A stretch of DNA of 64,000 nt from Candidatus Heimdallarchaeota archaeon (GCA_016839875.1 JAEOTK010000196.1:1-64000); one strand, 5' to 3'; numbered from the stretch's first letter, positions 1-9,534 are shown. Made by a program: numbers and translations. The notes: generated by a model not told the origin, from the letters alone.

Positions 1-368
1 AAGATAAAGGGAATAATTAGAAGTAAAGCCATCTTAAAATCAACTGTTATTCCTGGAATTATTAGTTGAATTCCTAATCCTGCTGGGGAACCAAATAGGA
101 GGAGAAAAGGATTTGCAATGAAATATGCAAGAAAACCAATAGTGATGAGTGTTGCGAGAACTTTACCAACATTGTAAATTACTGCCCAAAATCTCTTTCC
201 CTTCTCCCCCAACTTTTCTAGTATCCTGTTGAAAAAAGCTGTTCTGAACATTACTCCTAAAGGAAAAAAGTGAATCCCATATTTCTTCAGATTAAGGAAA
301 TTCCCTATTGCTGATAATAAAAGAAATCCTATGAGTACTAATAGTATGATCTGAAGTTTTGTTAGCAT
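1..368 (-). CDS. Membrane metalloprotease, M50/site-2-protease-like (N-terminal part, truncated by window edge)
   Basis: An open frame on the minus strand starts at ATG 368 and runs off the left edge of the window without a stop. The visible ~122 residues begin with a hydrophobic segment (about residues 3-20). A basic stretch and two more hydrophobic segments follow, the last preceded by GIQLIIPGITVDFK. That phrase resembles the IIPGVTI motif that precedes the HExxH membrane helix in archaeal M50 (S2P-like) proteases. The catalytic HExxH would lie outside the window, so the family call is an inference from the N-terminus. The gene is divergent from the radical SAM gene at 478, and the ~110 bp between them is AT-rich and must hold both promoters. 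Confidence 0.6.
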   Translation of the reverse strand, partial: MLTKLQIILLVLIGFLLLSAIGNFLNLKKYGIHFFPLGVMFRTAFFNRILEKLGEKGKRFWAVIYNVGKVLATLITIGFLAYFIANPFLLLFGSPAGLGIQLIIPGITVDFKMALLLIIPFI

Positions 369-477
369 AGATAACCCTTCTGTGTTCCATTTGTGTGAAT
401 TGTTTATAAAATTGCTTTCCTCTTCATTTATCTGTTCAAACTAATTCCTTTTAATACTTATTTTCTTAATTTCTTTA

Positions 478-1587
478 ATGAGAAGAATCACCAAATGGCA
501 CAGTAATAAAGTGGTAGGAAAACCTCCAGAAGGTTGCATACAATGTTCAGCAGGAGGAAAGTTAGTTCTCTTTATTACAGGAACTTGTGATTCAAATTGT
601 TTCTATTGCCCTCTTACAAAAGAGAGGAGAGAGGATGTAATCTTTGCTAATGAACAACTGGTAAAAACAGTTCAGGAAGCCATAGAAGAAGCTAAGATGA
701 TTTCAGCTCTTGGCATGGGCATAACAGGAGGAGAACCCACTTTAACTCTTGACAGAACAACTTGCTTTATTAAAGAATTCAAAGAGGAGTTTGGAAAAGA
801 TTTTCATGTTCATCTTTATACCTCACACTCATTATCTTTAGATCAGCTAAAGCAGCTGAAAAATGAAGGACTAGATGAAATAAGATTTCATCCCCCTAGA
901 TTACATTTGACTGATGAGATGAAGGAATCTATCGTAAATGCAAAATCTTCGGATTGGAAAGTGGGGATTGAAATACCTGTTATTCCAGACCAAGGGAATA
1001 AGATGGAGGAGATCATTAGTTTTGCTAAACAAGCAAAACTTGATTTCATAAACTTAAATGAATTTGAGATTACAGAGGCTAATATTGAGAATTTAGCAAG
1101 AAAAGGATATCGAACAAAAAACGAAATCAGCGCTGCTGTTGAAGGTAGTGAAAATCTAGCATATGATTTGCTAAAAAAACACAAGAGAGCACCTATAACG
1201 GTTCATTACTGTTCTTCAAAATACAAAGACAGCGTTCAATTGAAGAACCGATTGCTAAGAAGAGCTAAGAATTATGCTAAACCATTTGATGAAATAACAG
1301 AAGATGGGTTAATTGTACGAGGCAGGATAATTACAAAAACTGTAACTAATATCAATGAAATATACAACAACTTAAGAGAAAATTATGGTATTGCCAGTGA
1401 ATTAATTGAGATTAATGAGTCAAAACTTACTCTCTATACTCATTGGAAAATCGTCAAAAAAATTGGTCCCGATTTGTGCAAGGACAATGGAGATGACGAT
1501 ATCAATGTCCAGATAATACACCAATATCCTTATTCTGAGGGTATAATTACATACTTAGATCCTATATGTGAAAATTCAAATCACTGA
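478..1587 (+). CDS. Radical SAM protein related to pyruvate formate-lyase activating enzyme (COG2108-like)
   Basis: This is a 369-residue radical SAM enzyme. The cluster motif CxxxCxxC is CDSNCFYC at residues 37-44, followed by a GGEP SAM-binding turn near residue 81. An extra Cys pair, CIQC, lies just upstream at residues 20-23. The N-terminus with GCIQCSAGGKLVLFITG is typical of the archaeal COG2108 group, whose substrate is not known to me. The C-terminal ~100 residues are separate from the barrel and may bind substrate. There is no strong Shine-Dalgarno before ATG 478, and a TATA-like tract lies close upstream, so a short or absent leader is possible. The 3' end overlaps the convergent pelota gene by 7 nt. 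Confidence 0.8.
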   Translation: MRRITKWHSNKVVGKPPEGCIQCSAGGKLVLFITGTCDSNCFYCPLTKERREDVIFANEQLVKTVQEAIEEAKMISALGMGITGGEPTLTLDRTTCFIKEFKEEFGKDFHVHLYTSHSLSLDQLKQLKNEGLDEIRFHPPRLHLTDEMKESIVNAKSSDWKVGIEIPVIPDQGNKMEEIISFAKQAKLDFINLNEFEITEANIENLARKGYRTKNEISAAVEGSENLAYDLLKKHKRAPITVHYCSSKYKDSVQLKNRLLRRAKNYAKPFDEITEDGLIVRGRIITKTVTNINEIYNNLRENYGIASELIEINESKLTLYTHWKIVKKIGPDLCKDNGDDDINVQIIHQYPYSEGIITYLDPICENSNH

Positions 1588-2672
1588 TCAGGAAGCGGAA
1601 AGCGCAATAAAGCTGCTATCCCTCCTAGTTTTGATAATTGCTCTCCAGATTCATGTTGAACTGACATTAAAACAGTCTGTCCCTTCATATCAGAGTTTTG
1701 TTCAACAAGCTCATCTATTGCAACTCGTTTTGTTAAATCATCTATCCTCAATTGATCATCACTAATTAACAGGGTTTCAATTGCTCCTATAGAAAGTGCT
1801 CTCTTAACACTTTCAATTCCATAAGTTACTGTTCCAGTATCTTGTCCTAGTCGTTTGAATACTTCCTCTAATAATCGTGTCTCGTATGCAACTCGCTGAT
1901 CCTTTGCGATTTTTTCTGGTAGCTTTTTTGAAAGTACCTCTTTTAGCCCAACTCTACCTCCAGAACTAACATGCACTCTTCTTATTTTTTCTATTAAAAC
2001 TGAATCTCTAGTTCTAACAAACTCAAAGAAATTCTCCGGTGTGAAACCAGGTCCTGCTAGAATTATTACTTGAGGTGAATATTGTTTATCCAAATCTTGA
2101 AGAATCTGTAATGATTCATTAAAGAACTGCCCCATCTCACTGGAATGTTGTTTAGCATCGCTAAATTTACGAGAAACTGATGGTGTATATTCATTTATGA
2201 TCTTCAAAGAAAATTGTGTGACCAGAGCAAAACAAGAAGAATTATCTTCGATTGTTACTACAAGAATTTGTGCAAGCATTGAAGCCTTTTCAACATCTTC
2301 TAGAACTTTTCTTTCCATCGATGTCCATTCAATTTTGGTTATTCTTACCTTTTCCATGAGTGATAAGGATATTGTGTGATAGGTTCCTAACGATATTAGA
2401 TTATCTGGACCATCAATGATTTTTCCTTTGAATCTAAGATTATCTCCAAACCCATGAAAAGCGACCTCTTCCACTTCTACTTCTATAGTCATTTTGACAC
2501 GTTCGCCAGAATCAGCTCTACCCTCTTCTTCTTTTCTCTTTACTCTTCTAGAAGTTGATGCTTTGACTTTGTCTCCCACTTTGAGTATTCTATAGATTGC
2601 ATAGAGATCATCCACACTATCTGGAATAAGTTCTATAATACCATGCTTGTAATCTTTCTTTAGTATCTTCAT
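1581..2672 (-). CDS. pelA: Ribosome rescue factor aPelota (Dom34)
   Basis: This 363-residue protein matches archaeal Pelota along its whole length. The N-terminal Sm-like domain starts MKILKKDYKHG and contains the loop with DDLYAIYRILKVGD. The central RNase-H-like domain and the C-terminal eRF1 domain 3-like fold (about 260-363, with AIETLLISDD) follow. Pelota binds the empty A site of stalled ribosomes and, with aEF1A and ABCE1, splits them in no-go or non-stop decay. It lies 50 nt downstream of the Hjc gene on the same strand, which suggests co-transcription. It lacks the GGQ motif, as expected for Pelota rather than aRF1. Confidence 0.95.
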   Translation of the reverse strand: MKILKKDYKHGIIELIPDSVDDLYAIYRILKVGDKVKASTSRRVKRKEEEGRADSGERVKMTIEVEVEEVAFHGFGDNLRFKGKIIDGPDNLISLGTYHTISLSLMEKVRITKIEWTSMERKVLEDVEKASMLAQILVVTIEDNSSCFALVTQFSLKIINEYTPSVSRKFSDAKQHSSEMGQFFNESLQILQDLDKQYSPQVIILAGPGFTPENFFEFVRTRDSVLIEKIRRVHVSSGGRVGLKEVLSKKLPEKIAKDQRVAYETRLLEEVFKRLGQDTGTVTYGIESVKRALSIGAIETLLISDDQLRIDDLTKRVAIDELVEQNSDMKGQTVLMSVQHESGEQLSKLGGIAALLRFPLPDQ

Positions 2673-2722
2673 AGTTAGATCAACTCATTGGGAATTAACC
2701 AAATTATATTCACATTTAATTG

Positions 2723-3151
2723 TTATTTTTGACCTTTGTGTTCTGTGGAATTTATTAGAGTGAAGAAATCTATTCCTGAGGACTTAACATCTGATATTGA
2801 GATTCTGAAGCTTTCCCCCTTACTCTTCTGCAAAGAATCAGGGACAGAGAGAAATAAAAAATCCATTCTTTTTCCAACGAATTTCACAGCCAAATATGGT
2901 TTTCCACCAATCCGTTTAGCAAATTCCATTAAACCATCAATCTGTTCTTGTTGTACATAAAATACATCTTGACGACTAGTTTTTATCTCCAAAGCAAGCA
3001 TAAGTCCCTTTTCTGCAGAACCAGCTAAGACATCTGGACGGGGCATTTTACTTGTTCCTGAAGATGAAGGAGCTCGCATAACAGCAAATCCATAATCCCA
3101 AAAACGATTTACTAACACCCTTTCATAATCAGCTGCTCTTTTTTTACTCAA
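2723..3151 (-). CDS. hjc: Holliday junction resolvase Hjc
   Basis: The 142-residue protein has the archaeal Hjc layout: an early basic helix (AADYERVLVNRFWDYGFAVMR) followed by the PD-(D/E)xK nuclease core. That core contains RPDVLAG (Asp near 40) and LALEIKTS (Glu and Lys near 55 and 57). Hjc cleaves four-way junctions during recombination and fork repair as a homodimer. The start is TTG at 3151; no ATG in this frame would preserve the first catalytic helix. The ~155 bp between this start and the divergent acetyltransferase gene hold the promoters of both. A tail of about 30 residues beyond the core is unremarkable. Confidence 0.92.
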   Translation of the reverse strand: MSKKRAADYERVLVNRFWDYGFAVMRAPSSSGTSKMPRPDVLAGSAEKGLMLALEIKTSRQDVFYVQQEQIDGLMEFAKRIGGKPYLAVKFVGKRMDFLFLSVPDSLQKSKGESFRISISDVKSSGIDFFTLINSTEHKGQK

Positions 3152-3316
3152 ATATATCTGTCCTTTTGGTTATCAATTCTATTTCTATTGTTCTTACAAT
3201 CTTATAAAAATCTGCTTTCCAATAAGAGACTGTTCAGAAAAATAGAAATATACATCATAGATTATCAATCAGCAAGTACTATGAAACTATCTAGAGTAAT
3301 GAAGTGAGTGATTTTA

Positions 3317-3772
3317 GTGAACGAAAAACAAGCATACGAAAGGCATATGAGAGAAGAAGATATTCCGATTGTTCTTGAAATCGAAAGAAAGAGTTTTCCG
3401 TATCCTTTTGGTGAAGTTTTAATTGGCAACATCTACCATGGAGCTCCCGAACTATGCTATATAGTAGAATATAATGAGGAAATTATTGGATTCGTGTTAG
3501 GGGGATATACAGCTATACCTAAACAAGCTCACATCTTATCTATAGCTATAAAACCAGGTTATAGAGGTAGAGGTTTAGGTAGAAGAATTTTGGTTCACTT
3601 TTTGGAAAGAACAAAGATATTAGGTTATTCAAGTATTAAACTTGAAGTGCAAGTTGATAATGATAGAGCGATTAAATTATATGAAGAGTTTGGATTCAGA
3701 ATTGAATCACGAATAAGAAAATACTATCAAGATGATACTGACGCATATCTGATGTTAATAGATCTTAATTAA
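3317..3772 (+). CDS. rimI: GNAT N-acetyltransferase, RimI/Ard1 type
   Basis: The protein is a single GNAT domain of about 151 residues. The acetyl-CoA loop is visible as GYRGRGLGRRIL, followed by the IKLEVQVDNDRAIKLYEEFGF block diagnostic of the RimI/Ard1 group. Archaeal members acetylate protein N-termini, including Alba. I place the start at GTG 3317 because GAGTGA ends 5 nt before it; an upstream in-frame GTG at 3308 overlaps that Shine-Dalgarno. The gene is convergent with and almost touches the NfnB-like gene. The precise substrate cannot be told from sequence. Confidence 0.85.
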   Translation: MNEKQAYERHMREEDIPIVLEIERKSFPYPFGEVLIGNIYHGAPELCYIVEYNEEIIGFVLGGYTAIPKQAHILSIAIKPGYRGRGLGRRILVHFLERTKILGYSSIKLEVQVDNDRAIKLYEEFGFRIESRIRKYYQDDTDAYLMLIDLN

Positions 3773-3775
3773 TGT

Positions 3776-5209
3776 CTATTCTTCCTCCTCTTCATCGGGA
3801 ATATTCATTATTTGTTTATGTATACTTTTTGCTGCTACTTTTCCGGCACCCATAGCTGCAATAACAGTGGCTGCACCTGTGGCAATATCTCCACCTGCAT
3901 AAACCTTGTCTTTACTAGTTTTACCAGAATTTCTTTCTGTTACAATTGTACCCCATCTTGATAATTCTAAATCTGGAGTTGTTCTTGGAATAATTGGATT
4001 TGGATCGTTTCCAACAGCTATGATTACTATATCACATTCAATCAGAAATTCTGATCCTGGAATGGGTATGGGTTGTGCTCTACCAGTCTCATCTGGTTCT
4101 CCCAATTCATACTCTAAGCATTCAACAGCTCTAACTTTTCCCAGCTCATCTCCGACAATCCTGACTGGGTTTGTCAAAAATCTAAATTCTATCTCTTCTT
4201 CATCAGCATGATGAATCTCTTCTTGTCGTGCTGGAGCTTCTTTTCTACTTCGACGGTAGACAATTATTGAATGTTCAGAACCTAGTCGTTTTGCTGTTCT
4301 TGCAGCATCCATAGCAACATTTCCAGCACCAATTACCACTGCAGTTTTTGCTCTTTTGACAGGTGTTTTATATTCTGGGAATTTATAGGCTTTCAAGAAA
4401 TTAATTCGTGTAAGATATTCGTTAGCGCTATATACGTTTACGAGATTGATTCCTGGAATTCTTAGTAATCGAGGAGCGCCTGCACCAGATCCCACAAAAA
4501 CAGCATCATATTCTTCAAGCAACTCATCAACCGTCTTATTCATACCTACAATATAATTAAGTTTGATTTCTACACCGAGTTTCTGGAGGAAGTCAATTTC
4601 ATACTTGACTATATCTTTAGGAAGTCGAAATTCTGGAATACCATATATGAGCACTCCACCAGGAGAATGCAGTGCTTCGAAAACAGTAACTTTGTGACCC
4701 AATAAAGCAAGATCACCTGCACATGTTAAACCAGCTGGTCCTGCTCCAACAATAGCTATTTTCTTGCCTGTTGCAGATGGGATCTCTGGAGCTTCTTCTC
4801 CTTCATCTCGAGCATAATCAGCTGCAAATCTTTCAAGATGACCAATAGCTACCGGTTGATGACGACGTCCCATAACACACTTAGCTTCACATTGTAATTC
4901 TTGAGGGCATACTCGACCTGTAACTGCGGGAAGACTATTTTTTGTTTTAATTAGTGCTGCTGCTTCAACAAATTTCCTTTCTTTGATTAATCCAATAAAA
5001 TCTCTAATAGGTACTTCAACAGGACATCCTTTTACACAAGGTTCATTTTTGCATTGTAAGCATCTTGTGGCTTCAAAAACAGCTTCAGCTTCGTTGTAAC
5101 CATAAGGTACTTCATCGAAATTTTGCATCCTATCTTCAGGTTCTTGACAAGGCATAGGTAGTTTTGTTCTAATTATCTGTGGTCTACGTTTTTTTTCTGC
5201 TACCATCAT
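3776..5209 (-). CDS. nfnB: NADPH-binding large subunit of ferredoxin:NAD(P) transhydrogenase / glutamate synthase small-chain family (NfnB/GltD-like)
   Basis: The 477-residue flavoprotein has an N-terminal double [4Fe-4S] ferredoxin-like domain (RCLQCKNEPCVKGCP near 50-65, then CPQELQCEAKC near 100). The FAD-binding GxGxxG motif IVGAGPAGLTCAG follows near residue 155, and the second nucleotide fold VVIGAGNVAMDAARTA near 290. These belong to the GltD/NfnB family. The start codon of this gene lies 7 nt after the stop of the next gene upstream, which encodes the NfnA-like partner. That pairing points to the electron-bifurcating Nfn complex (NADH, NADPH and ferredoxin) rather than glutamate synthase, since no GltB-like large subunit is visible here. 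The C-terminus is acidic (EEEEE). Confidence 0.88.
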   Translation of the reverse strand: MMVAEKKRRPQIIRTKLPMPCQEPEDRMQNFDEVPYGYNEAEAVFEATRCLQCKNEPCVKGCPVEVPIRDFIGLIKERKFVEAAALIKTKNSLPAVTGRVCPQELQCEAKCVMGRRHQPVAIGHLERFAADYARDEGEEAPEIPSATGKKIAIVGAGPAGLTCAGDLALLGHKVTVFEALHSPGGVLIYGIPEFRLPKDIVKYEIDFLQKLGVEIKLNYIVGMNKTVDELLEEYDAVFVGSGAGAPRLLRIPGINLVNVYSANEYLTRINFLKAYKFPEYKTPVKRAKTAVVIGAGNVAMDAARTAKRLGSEHSIIVYRRSRKEAPARQEEIHHADEEEIEFRFLTNPVRIVGDELGKVRAVECLEYELGEPDETGRAQPIPIPGSEFLIECDIVIIAVGNDPNPIIPRTTPDLELSRWGTIVTERNSGKTSKDKVYAGGDIATGAATVIAAMGAGKVAAKSIHKQIMNIPDEEEEE

Positions 5210-5216
5210 CTACACC

Positions 5217-6071
5217 TCATGATTCCTTGTTACATTGACATTCTTTGTGATGTTCTCTATAATGTTGCATGGCTTCTTTTTCTTCTTCTTTATAGCTAGC
5301 CAGTCGTGACATGGTTTCTTCCCATTCTACTAGATGTGCATCAAAATCAGGTCCATCTACACAAGCAAATTTTGTTTCTCCGCCAACAGTTAATCTGCAT
5401 GCACCACACATTCCAGTTCCATCTAACATTATTGTGTTCAAACTAGCGATTGTTTTGATGTTATATGGTTCTGTTACTTTAGCAACAAATTTCATCATAA
5501 TTGGTGGTCCTACGCAGAATACTGTATCAATTTGTTGTCCTTGGTCAATCATCCCTTGTAATTCATCAGTAACAAAACCATGTCGTCCTTTTGAACCATC
5601 ATCTGTACAGATTCGTAACTTATCTGCAAAACCTTGGATAGCTTCTACATTAAATAATAAATCACCTTTTCTTGCTCCAATGATCACTTCAGTATGATTT
5701 CCTGCTTTCTTGTATGCTCTCGCAACAGGAGTTGCAATAGCTATTCCCAACCCCCCTCCTATCACAATTGTGTTCCCGGCTTCTTCTACATGAGTAGGAA
5801 CTCCTAGAGGACCGACACAATCTGATAAGTTATCTCCAGCATTATAATCAGCAAGTTCATAGGTACTTGCACCTACTTTCTGAAAAATAACAGTTATCCA
5901 CCCTTCGTCTTTGTTCCAATCTGAAACTGTTAAAGGAATTCTTTCACCTTTATCATTGGATCGTAATATAATAAATTGACCCGCTTTGCAGACTCGAGCA
6001 ATTTCAGGAGCTTCAATTTTGAACCAAACACTTTCAGGTGTTACATCCTTTTTGTCAACTATTTGAAACAT
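5217..6071 (-). CDS. nfnA: FAD/NAD-binding small subunit of ferredoxin:NAD(P) transhydrogenase (NfnA / sulfide dehydrogenase-like)
   Basis: The 284-residue protein begins MFQIVDKKDV and shows an FAD-binding beta barrel, including ERIPLTVSDW. An NAD-binding fold follows with GGGLGIAIATPVARA near residue 108, then a C-terminal [2Fe-2S] site, LDGTGMCGACRLTVGG with a later FACVDGPDFDAH. This is the hallmark of the NfnA/SudB family, related to the dihydroorotate dehydrogenase electron-transfer subunit. It precedes nfnB in a tight operon. A Cys-rich extension at the extreme C-terminus (ECQCNKES) goes beyond the family core and might bind metal. Confidence 0.88.
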   Translation of the reverse strand: MFQIVDKKDVTPESVWFKIEAPEIARVCKAGQFIILRSNDKGERIPLTVSDWNKDEGWITVIFQKVGASTYELADYNAGDNLSDCVGPLGVPTHVEEAGNTIVIGGGLGIAIATPVARAYKKAGNHTEVIIGARKGDLLFNVEAIQGFADKLRICTDDGSKGRHGFVTDELQGMIDQGQQIDTVFCVGPPIMMKFVAKVTEPYNIKTIASLNTIMLDGTGMCGACRLTVGGETKFACVDGPDFDAHLVEWEETMSRLASYKEEEKEAMQHYREHHKECQCNKES

Positions 6072-6198
6072 TTATTATTCACTCATAGATAATGATTTGA
6101 TACCATCAAGCATAAGCTGTTTTCTGAACGTTTTTCTTTGATTATTTGAATAATTCTCTTTATACATCTAAGAGCATTCTATTCATTAATGTTTTATT

Positions 6199-7452
6199 CT
6201 AATTTTTCATTATCTCTCTTAGAAATTCTGTTGCATATGAACCTTTCATAATTTCGAAAGAAAGCCTAGTTTCATTTCTTCCTATATTTAGTTCGTCATC
6301 ATCAATTTCTTTAATTTCAATTCGTTCAGGTTTGAAACCCAAGGCTCTGAAAGTGCCCTTTCCTCCTATCTTTTTAATAAACGGTTTTTGAAAATCATCT
6401 AAACTTATACTCTCTTCTTCAAAAATTGTGTTATAGATTTCCTCGGTTTGACCATTTAGTACTGTTGTAGCACCAACTATTGGAATGAATATTCTGTTAT
6501 TCTCCTTTTTCTCTCCGGATAATTGTTTATTCAATCCATTTTCATAATTTTCAACTCGAATTTGTAAATATCTGTTGAAAAGATATGACTGATAAGCATG
6601 GATAAACAGTTTTCGAAATTGTGCAGGTAAAGAGTTGAACGCTTGTAGATAATCGTTTTTATGTCTACTTAATTCATTCAGCATTTTTCTTTCAATTCGA
6701 AGATGAGAAGGCAATATCTGTAAAGTTTCATCTGGATTCTCACTATTCCAAAAAACTGTTCTGGCTTTTTTTGTTTCTTCTTCTTCTGTTTCAGAGACTT
6801 TTCCAATATAACACCTTATTGCTTCCTTTACATTTCCTTGTAGTAAACTCTTCCCTACAATATGTGTTATCGGTCTTCTATCACCAAATCTTTGATGTCC
6901 AAAAGAGTTTAGTATACCTCCTTTAGATTCAACTTCGTGTAAAATATCATTGATTCTCTCTGAAATTGTTTCTTTCGAATAATCTATATCTCTAATAATA
7001 ATATCAAAATAATTTCCCCATAGATTTCCTAACCTTATCTCTTTGAGATTCATGCAAAGAGCTTTTGTTTGTAAGGTAGGAAAACTCAAATTTCGAATTG
7101 ATTTCTTTTCAAATTTTGTTTTTGCTCCCCATACTGAAACTCTTTGAGCTGTAAGAGCTTTTTTATCCTTGGTTCCTGCAATGCTAAAATTGTTCCTTTG
7201 TATTTTCCACAATTTCGATATCCAGTCTAAAGCACTTGAAGTGTCTATATTGTTCTTTATTAAAACAAAGTGTAAGAATAATCCGGGTTTTCCAGGTAGA
7301 TTGAATGATTCAGATCTCGGATCGAGAATCTGATGGTCTTCTATAATCTCACCGACCACAAAATCGTCTGCCAAATGTTTAATTTTACCACCTATTCCCT
7401 TTGAAGAAGTGAAATTTGATGTAAGAAACATTGATGGATCTAAGGAATTCAT
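6199..7452 (-). CDS. truD: tRNA pseudouridine synthase TruD (Pus7 family)
   Basis: The 417-residue protein has the TruD signatures: the catalytic block FSIAGTKDKKALTAQRVSV (catalytic Asp in GTKD near residue 95) and NSFGHQRFGDRRP near residue 185. A C-terminal TruD insertion domain ends in the LSFEIMKGSYATEFLREI motif. In archaea the enzyme makes pseudouridine 13, and in some cases position 35, of tRNA. The downstream pth2 order is seen in several archaea: here pth2 starts upstream at 7825 and truD follows 13 nt after its stop, so the two are probably co-transcribed. Confidence 0.93.
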   Translation of the reverse strand: MNSLDPSMFLTSNFTSSKGIGGKIKHLADDFVVGEIIEDHQILDPRSESFNLPGKPGLFLHFVLIKNNIDTSSALDWISKLWKIQRNNFSIAGTKDKKALTAQRVSVWGAKTKFEKKSIRNLSFPTLQTKALCMNLKEIRLGNLWGNYFDIIIRDIDYSKETISERINDILHEVESKGGILNSFGHQRFGDRRPITHIVGKSLLQGNVKEAIRCYIGKVSETEEEETKKARTVFWNSENPDETLQILPSHLRIERKMLNELSRHKNDYLQAFNSLPAQFRKLFIHAYQSYLFNRYLQIRVENYENGLNKQLSGEKKENNRIFIPIVGATTVLNGQTEEIYNTIFEEESISLDDFQKPFIKKIGGKGTFRALGFKPERIEIKEIDDDELNIGRNETRLSFEIMKGSYATEFLREIMKN

Positions 7453-7465
7453 GTTATAAACACTT

Positions 7466-7825
7466 TTACAATAAAGGTAAGTCCTTTGATACTTTATCGA
7501 TTAGTTGCTCCCTTGAAGGACCTATACCAATGACGGTTGCTGTACCAGGAGGTAACTGAGTAAGTCCTGCATCATTAATTATAGCAAAAGGTATTTCATG
7601 TTTTCTAGCTTTCTCTGCAAGAACCATCATTTCTTCTTCTGATTTCACCTTTACTGTTATTTTCTTTTGTCCTTCAGAAAACCACTTGTCAGCCCAGTCT
7701 GGATAGAATCTCTTTGTTTTCATATAAGCTGATAGAGAACCATGAGCAACTTGGACCGCTGTTTTCCCTTTTGACATCTTCAGATCAGTTCGTACTGCTA
7801 TAACTTGTTTGAACGCGAAACTCAT
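7466..7825 (-). CDS. pth2: Peptidyl-tRNA hydrolase Pth2
   Basis: The 119-residue protein is a complete Pth2. It starts with the RTDLKMSKGKTAVQVAH segment that carries the catalytic residues, and ends with the DAGLTQLPPGTATVIGIGP block conserved from archaea to eukaryotes. It hydrolyses peptidyl-tRNA released by premature ribosome drop-off. The ATG at 7825 gives the canonical N-terminus. Upstream, about 145 bp of AT-rich DNA separates it from the next gene. It leads a two-gene unit with truD. Confidence 0.95.
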   Translation of the reverse strand: MSFAFKQVIAVRTDLKMSKGKTAVQVAHGSLSAYMKTKRFYPDWADKWFSEGQKKITVKVKSEEEMMVLAEKARKHEIPFAIINDAGLTQLPPGTATVIGIGPSREQLIDKVSKDLPLL

Positions 7826-7970
7826 ACATTTCTGAATTAATAAAATATGTTTAAAATACTACCTATTGCTATTACAATGTCAAAGAATCTTAAAATAATG
7901 TCTTTTTAGAATTACTTTCTATTGGCATTTGTGAGGAAACAAAAAAAACATACTAAATTTTGCAAACATG

Positions 7971-8474
7971 TTACACATATTCAATAAATGCTTCTGTTTC
8001 TAAAACTGAAGAAACTGTTTGAGCAACAACTTCTTCAGGAATTGGTAATGTATTTTTGTATTTCTTTTCAATTTCAATTTTGTATTCTTTATCACTGAAA
8101 GGCGGAATATACAAAGTTGTAACATTTACTACAGGTATTGGATGGAGAAGACTTTCTACCAATGTTTTGGGGTCTTTTGTTCTTTCTAAGAATCGAATTT
8201 CTTTATTTGCATATTGCTTTAATCTATCTAGAACATCTGGCATGGATAAAACAGATACATCTTGTTTCTTTGTAACAATAATGACTACATCATCCAATTC
8301 AAATGAAGAATAAAATGCAATATTTTTTAGATCTTTATTGGATTTTGATACATCAATTAGTATTTTTGATAACTCAATATCTGTATCTGATATTTTTCCT
8401 TCTCTGTGAAGTTGTTTGCATTTTCGACATAATGTATTTGTTTGTGCATCGATGACGCAAATGGGTAGTTTCAA
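7971..8474 (-). CDS. NusA-like / KH-type RNA-binding protein, archaeal transcription elongation factor family
   Basis: The 167-residue protein opens MKLPICVIDAQTNTLCRKCKQLHREGKI, with a single CxxC pair after the conserved I-D-A-x-T. This is the start of an archaeal family usually annotated as NusA-like transcription elongation factor. The remainder alternates beta strands and helices as expected of a degenerate KH fold, but the GxxG loop is not obvious. The C-terminal part (VPVVNVTTLYIPPFSDKEYKIEI) matches the family in outline. Its role in transcription or rRNA synthesis is known only by family inference. Confidence 0.6.
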   Translation of the reverse strand: MKLPICVIDAQTNTLCRKCKQLHREGKISDTDIELSKILIDVSKSNKDLKNIAFYSSFELDDVVIIVTKKQDVSVLSMPDVLDRLKQYANKEIRFLERTKDPKTLVESLLHPIPVVNVTTLYIPPFSDKEYKIEIEKKYKNTLPIPEEVVAQTVSSVLETEAFIEYV

Positions 8475-8634
8475 CTATTAAACACCATACTTTAACTTTA
8501 AATTACTCTACTCTGAGGGTGTTTTAAGAATTGTGAATACTGTCCATAAAAAAACAGTTGTTGAAAATTAATACTTGTTAAGAAATTATAAAACATATTT
8601 TTCAGAAAATATTATCTAAAACCAGAAAAATTAG

Positions 8635-9534
8635 CTAAATTAATCCTCTTTCCATCAAGACTTTGAATTCATCTAATGTTAGTTTAGCACCGTCTTTATA
8701 CCGTACTAGTATCTCTTCAGCTCTTGAATCTAATTGCCTATCTCGGACTTTCTTTGCTTCCATCTTTCTAGCTCTTCTTACAGCTTGAAGCTCTTGACCA
8801 AATTCACTAGAAAGTTTTTTCACCTCTTGTGTTAGTCCATCCAATTCTTTACGGATATCATTTATTGAGGAACTTAGAGCAATTATTTCAGCATGTGCTC
8901 CATCCGCTTCTTCTTTGATTTTCTTAGCTTCTTTTGTAGCATTCAACATCTTTTCTTGATGAATTTGTGATTCTTGTGCTAGAGTTGTTACACTTGTATG
9001 ATAGGTTTTAATTTCAGTTTGCATAGTACGGAGTTTATTCTGAATATCTCTGAACTCGCTTCTTAGATCTTTGAATTGTTCTATTCTTTCAAATTCGGAA
9101 CTTAGTTCTTCGAGTTGTAGAAGAGTTTGTTTCTCCATCTCTTTTGTAAGAAAGGGGGTTGTTTCTAATTGTCTTTCTAGTCTCCTAATTTTATCTCCAA
9201 CCCTTCTGTTTTTTGGAACACTCACATTCTTCATATGAGAGCCTAATTCAACTAATCGTTTTCCTATTTTATCAGCATCTTCTCGAAGAATGTCTCGCAT
9301 TTGTTTTCTTACTTGTACTTCTTCATTGATTTGATCACGCTTTTCTCGAGATGTTTTTGCTTCATCAAAAAGAGCTTTAGATTCTTGGTTCTTTTTGTCT
9401 CTGATACTTCGTAGTTCATTCCGCTTATTATTAAGTTCATGAAGTCTCTCAATTTGCCCTCTTCGTCTCTGTCTTAGTGAATTAAGATGTTCTTTTTTCT
9501 CATCCAAGTTCATTTCTTCGCTTTCAGTACTCAT
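8635..9534 (-). CDS. Long coiled-coil protein, archaeal COG1340-type (paralogue of the gene at 39351)
   Basis: The 299 residues are almost entirely heptad-like and highly charged (rich in K, E, R, Q), with no membrane segment or signal peptide. The C-terminus ends in a short compact motif, LTLDEFKVLMERGLI. This recurs nearly unchanged (LSMDEFRLLVEKGLI) at the end of the protein encoded at 39351-40259. The two proteins also share the order of coiled-coil blocks and a breakpoint near the middle, so they are paralogues. The family resembles the COG1340 archaeal coiled-coil proteins, whose function is not established. Its neighbours are ribosomal and RNA-processing genes, which does not define a role. 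Confidence 0.7.
   Translation of the reverse strand: MSTESEEMNLDEKKEHLNSLRQRRRGQIERLHELNNKRNELRSIRDKKNQESKALFDEAKTSREKRDQINEEVQVRKQMRDILREDADKIGKRLVELGSHMKNVSVPKNRRVGDKIRRLERQLETTPFLTKEMEKQTLLQLEELSSEFERIEQFKDLRSEFRDIQNKLRTMQTEIKTYHTSVTTLAQESQIHQEKMLNATKEAKKIKEEADGAHAEIIALSSSINDIRKELDGLTQEVKKLSSEFGQELQAVRRARKMEAKKVRDRQLDSRAEEILVRYKDGAKLTLDEFKVLMERGLI

Noticed and set aside
888..1184. Minus-strand open frame of 98 codons inside the radical SAM gene
   Set aside because: It lies entirely in the antisense of a clear conserved gene, with no ribosome site and a composition that mirrors the sense codons.
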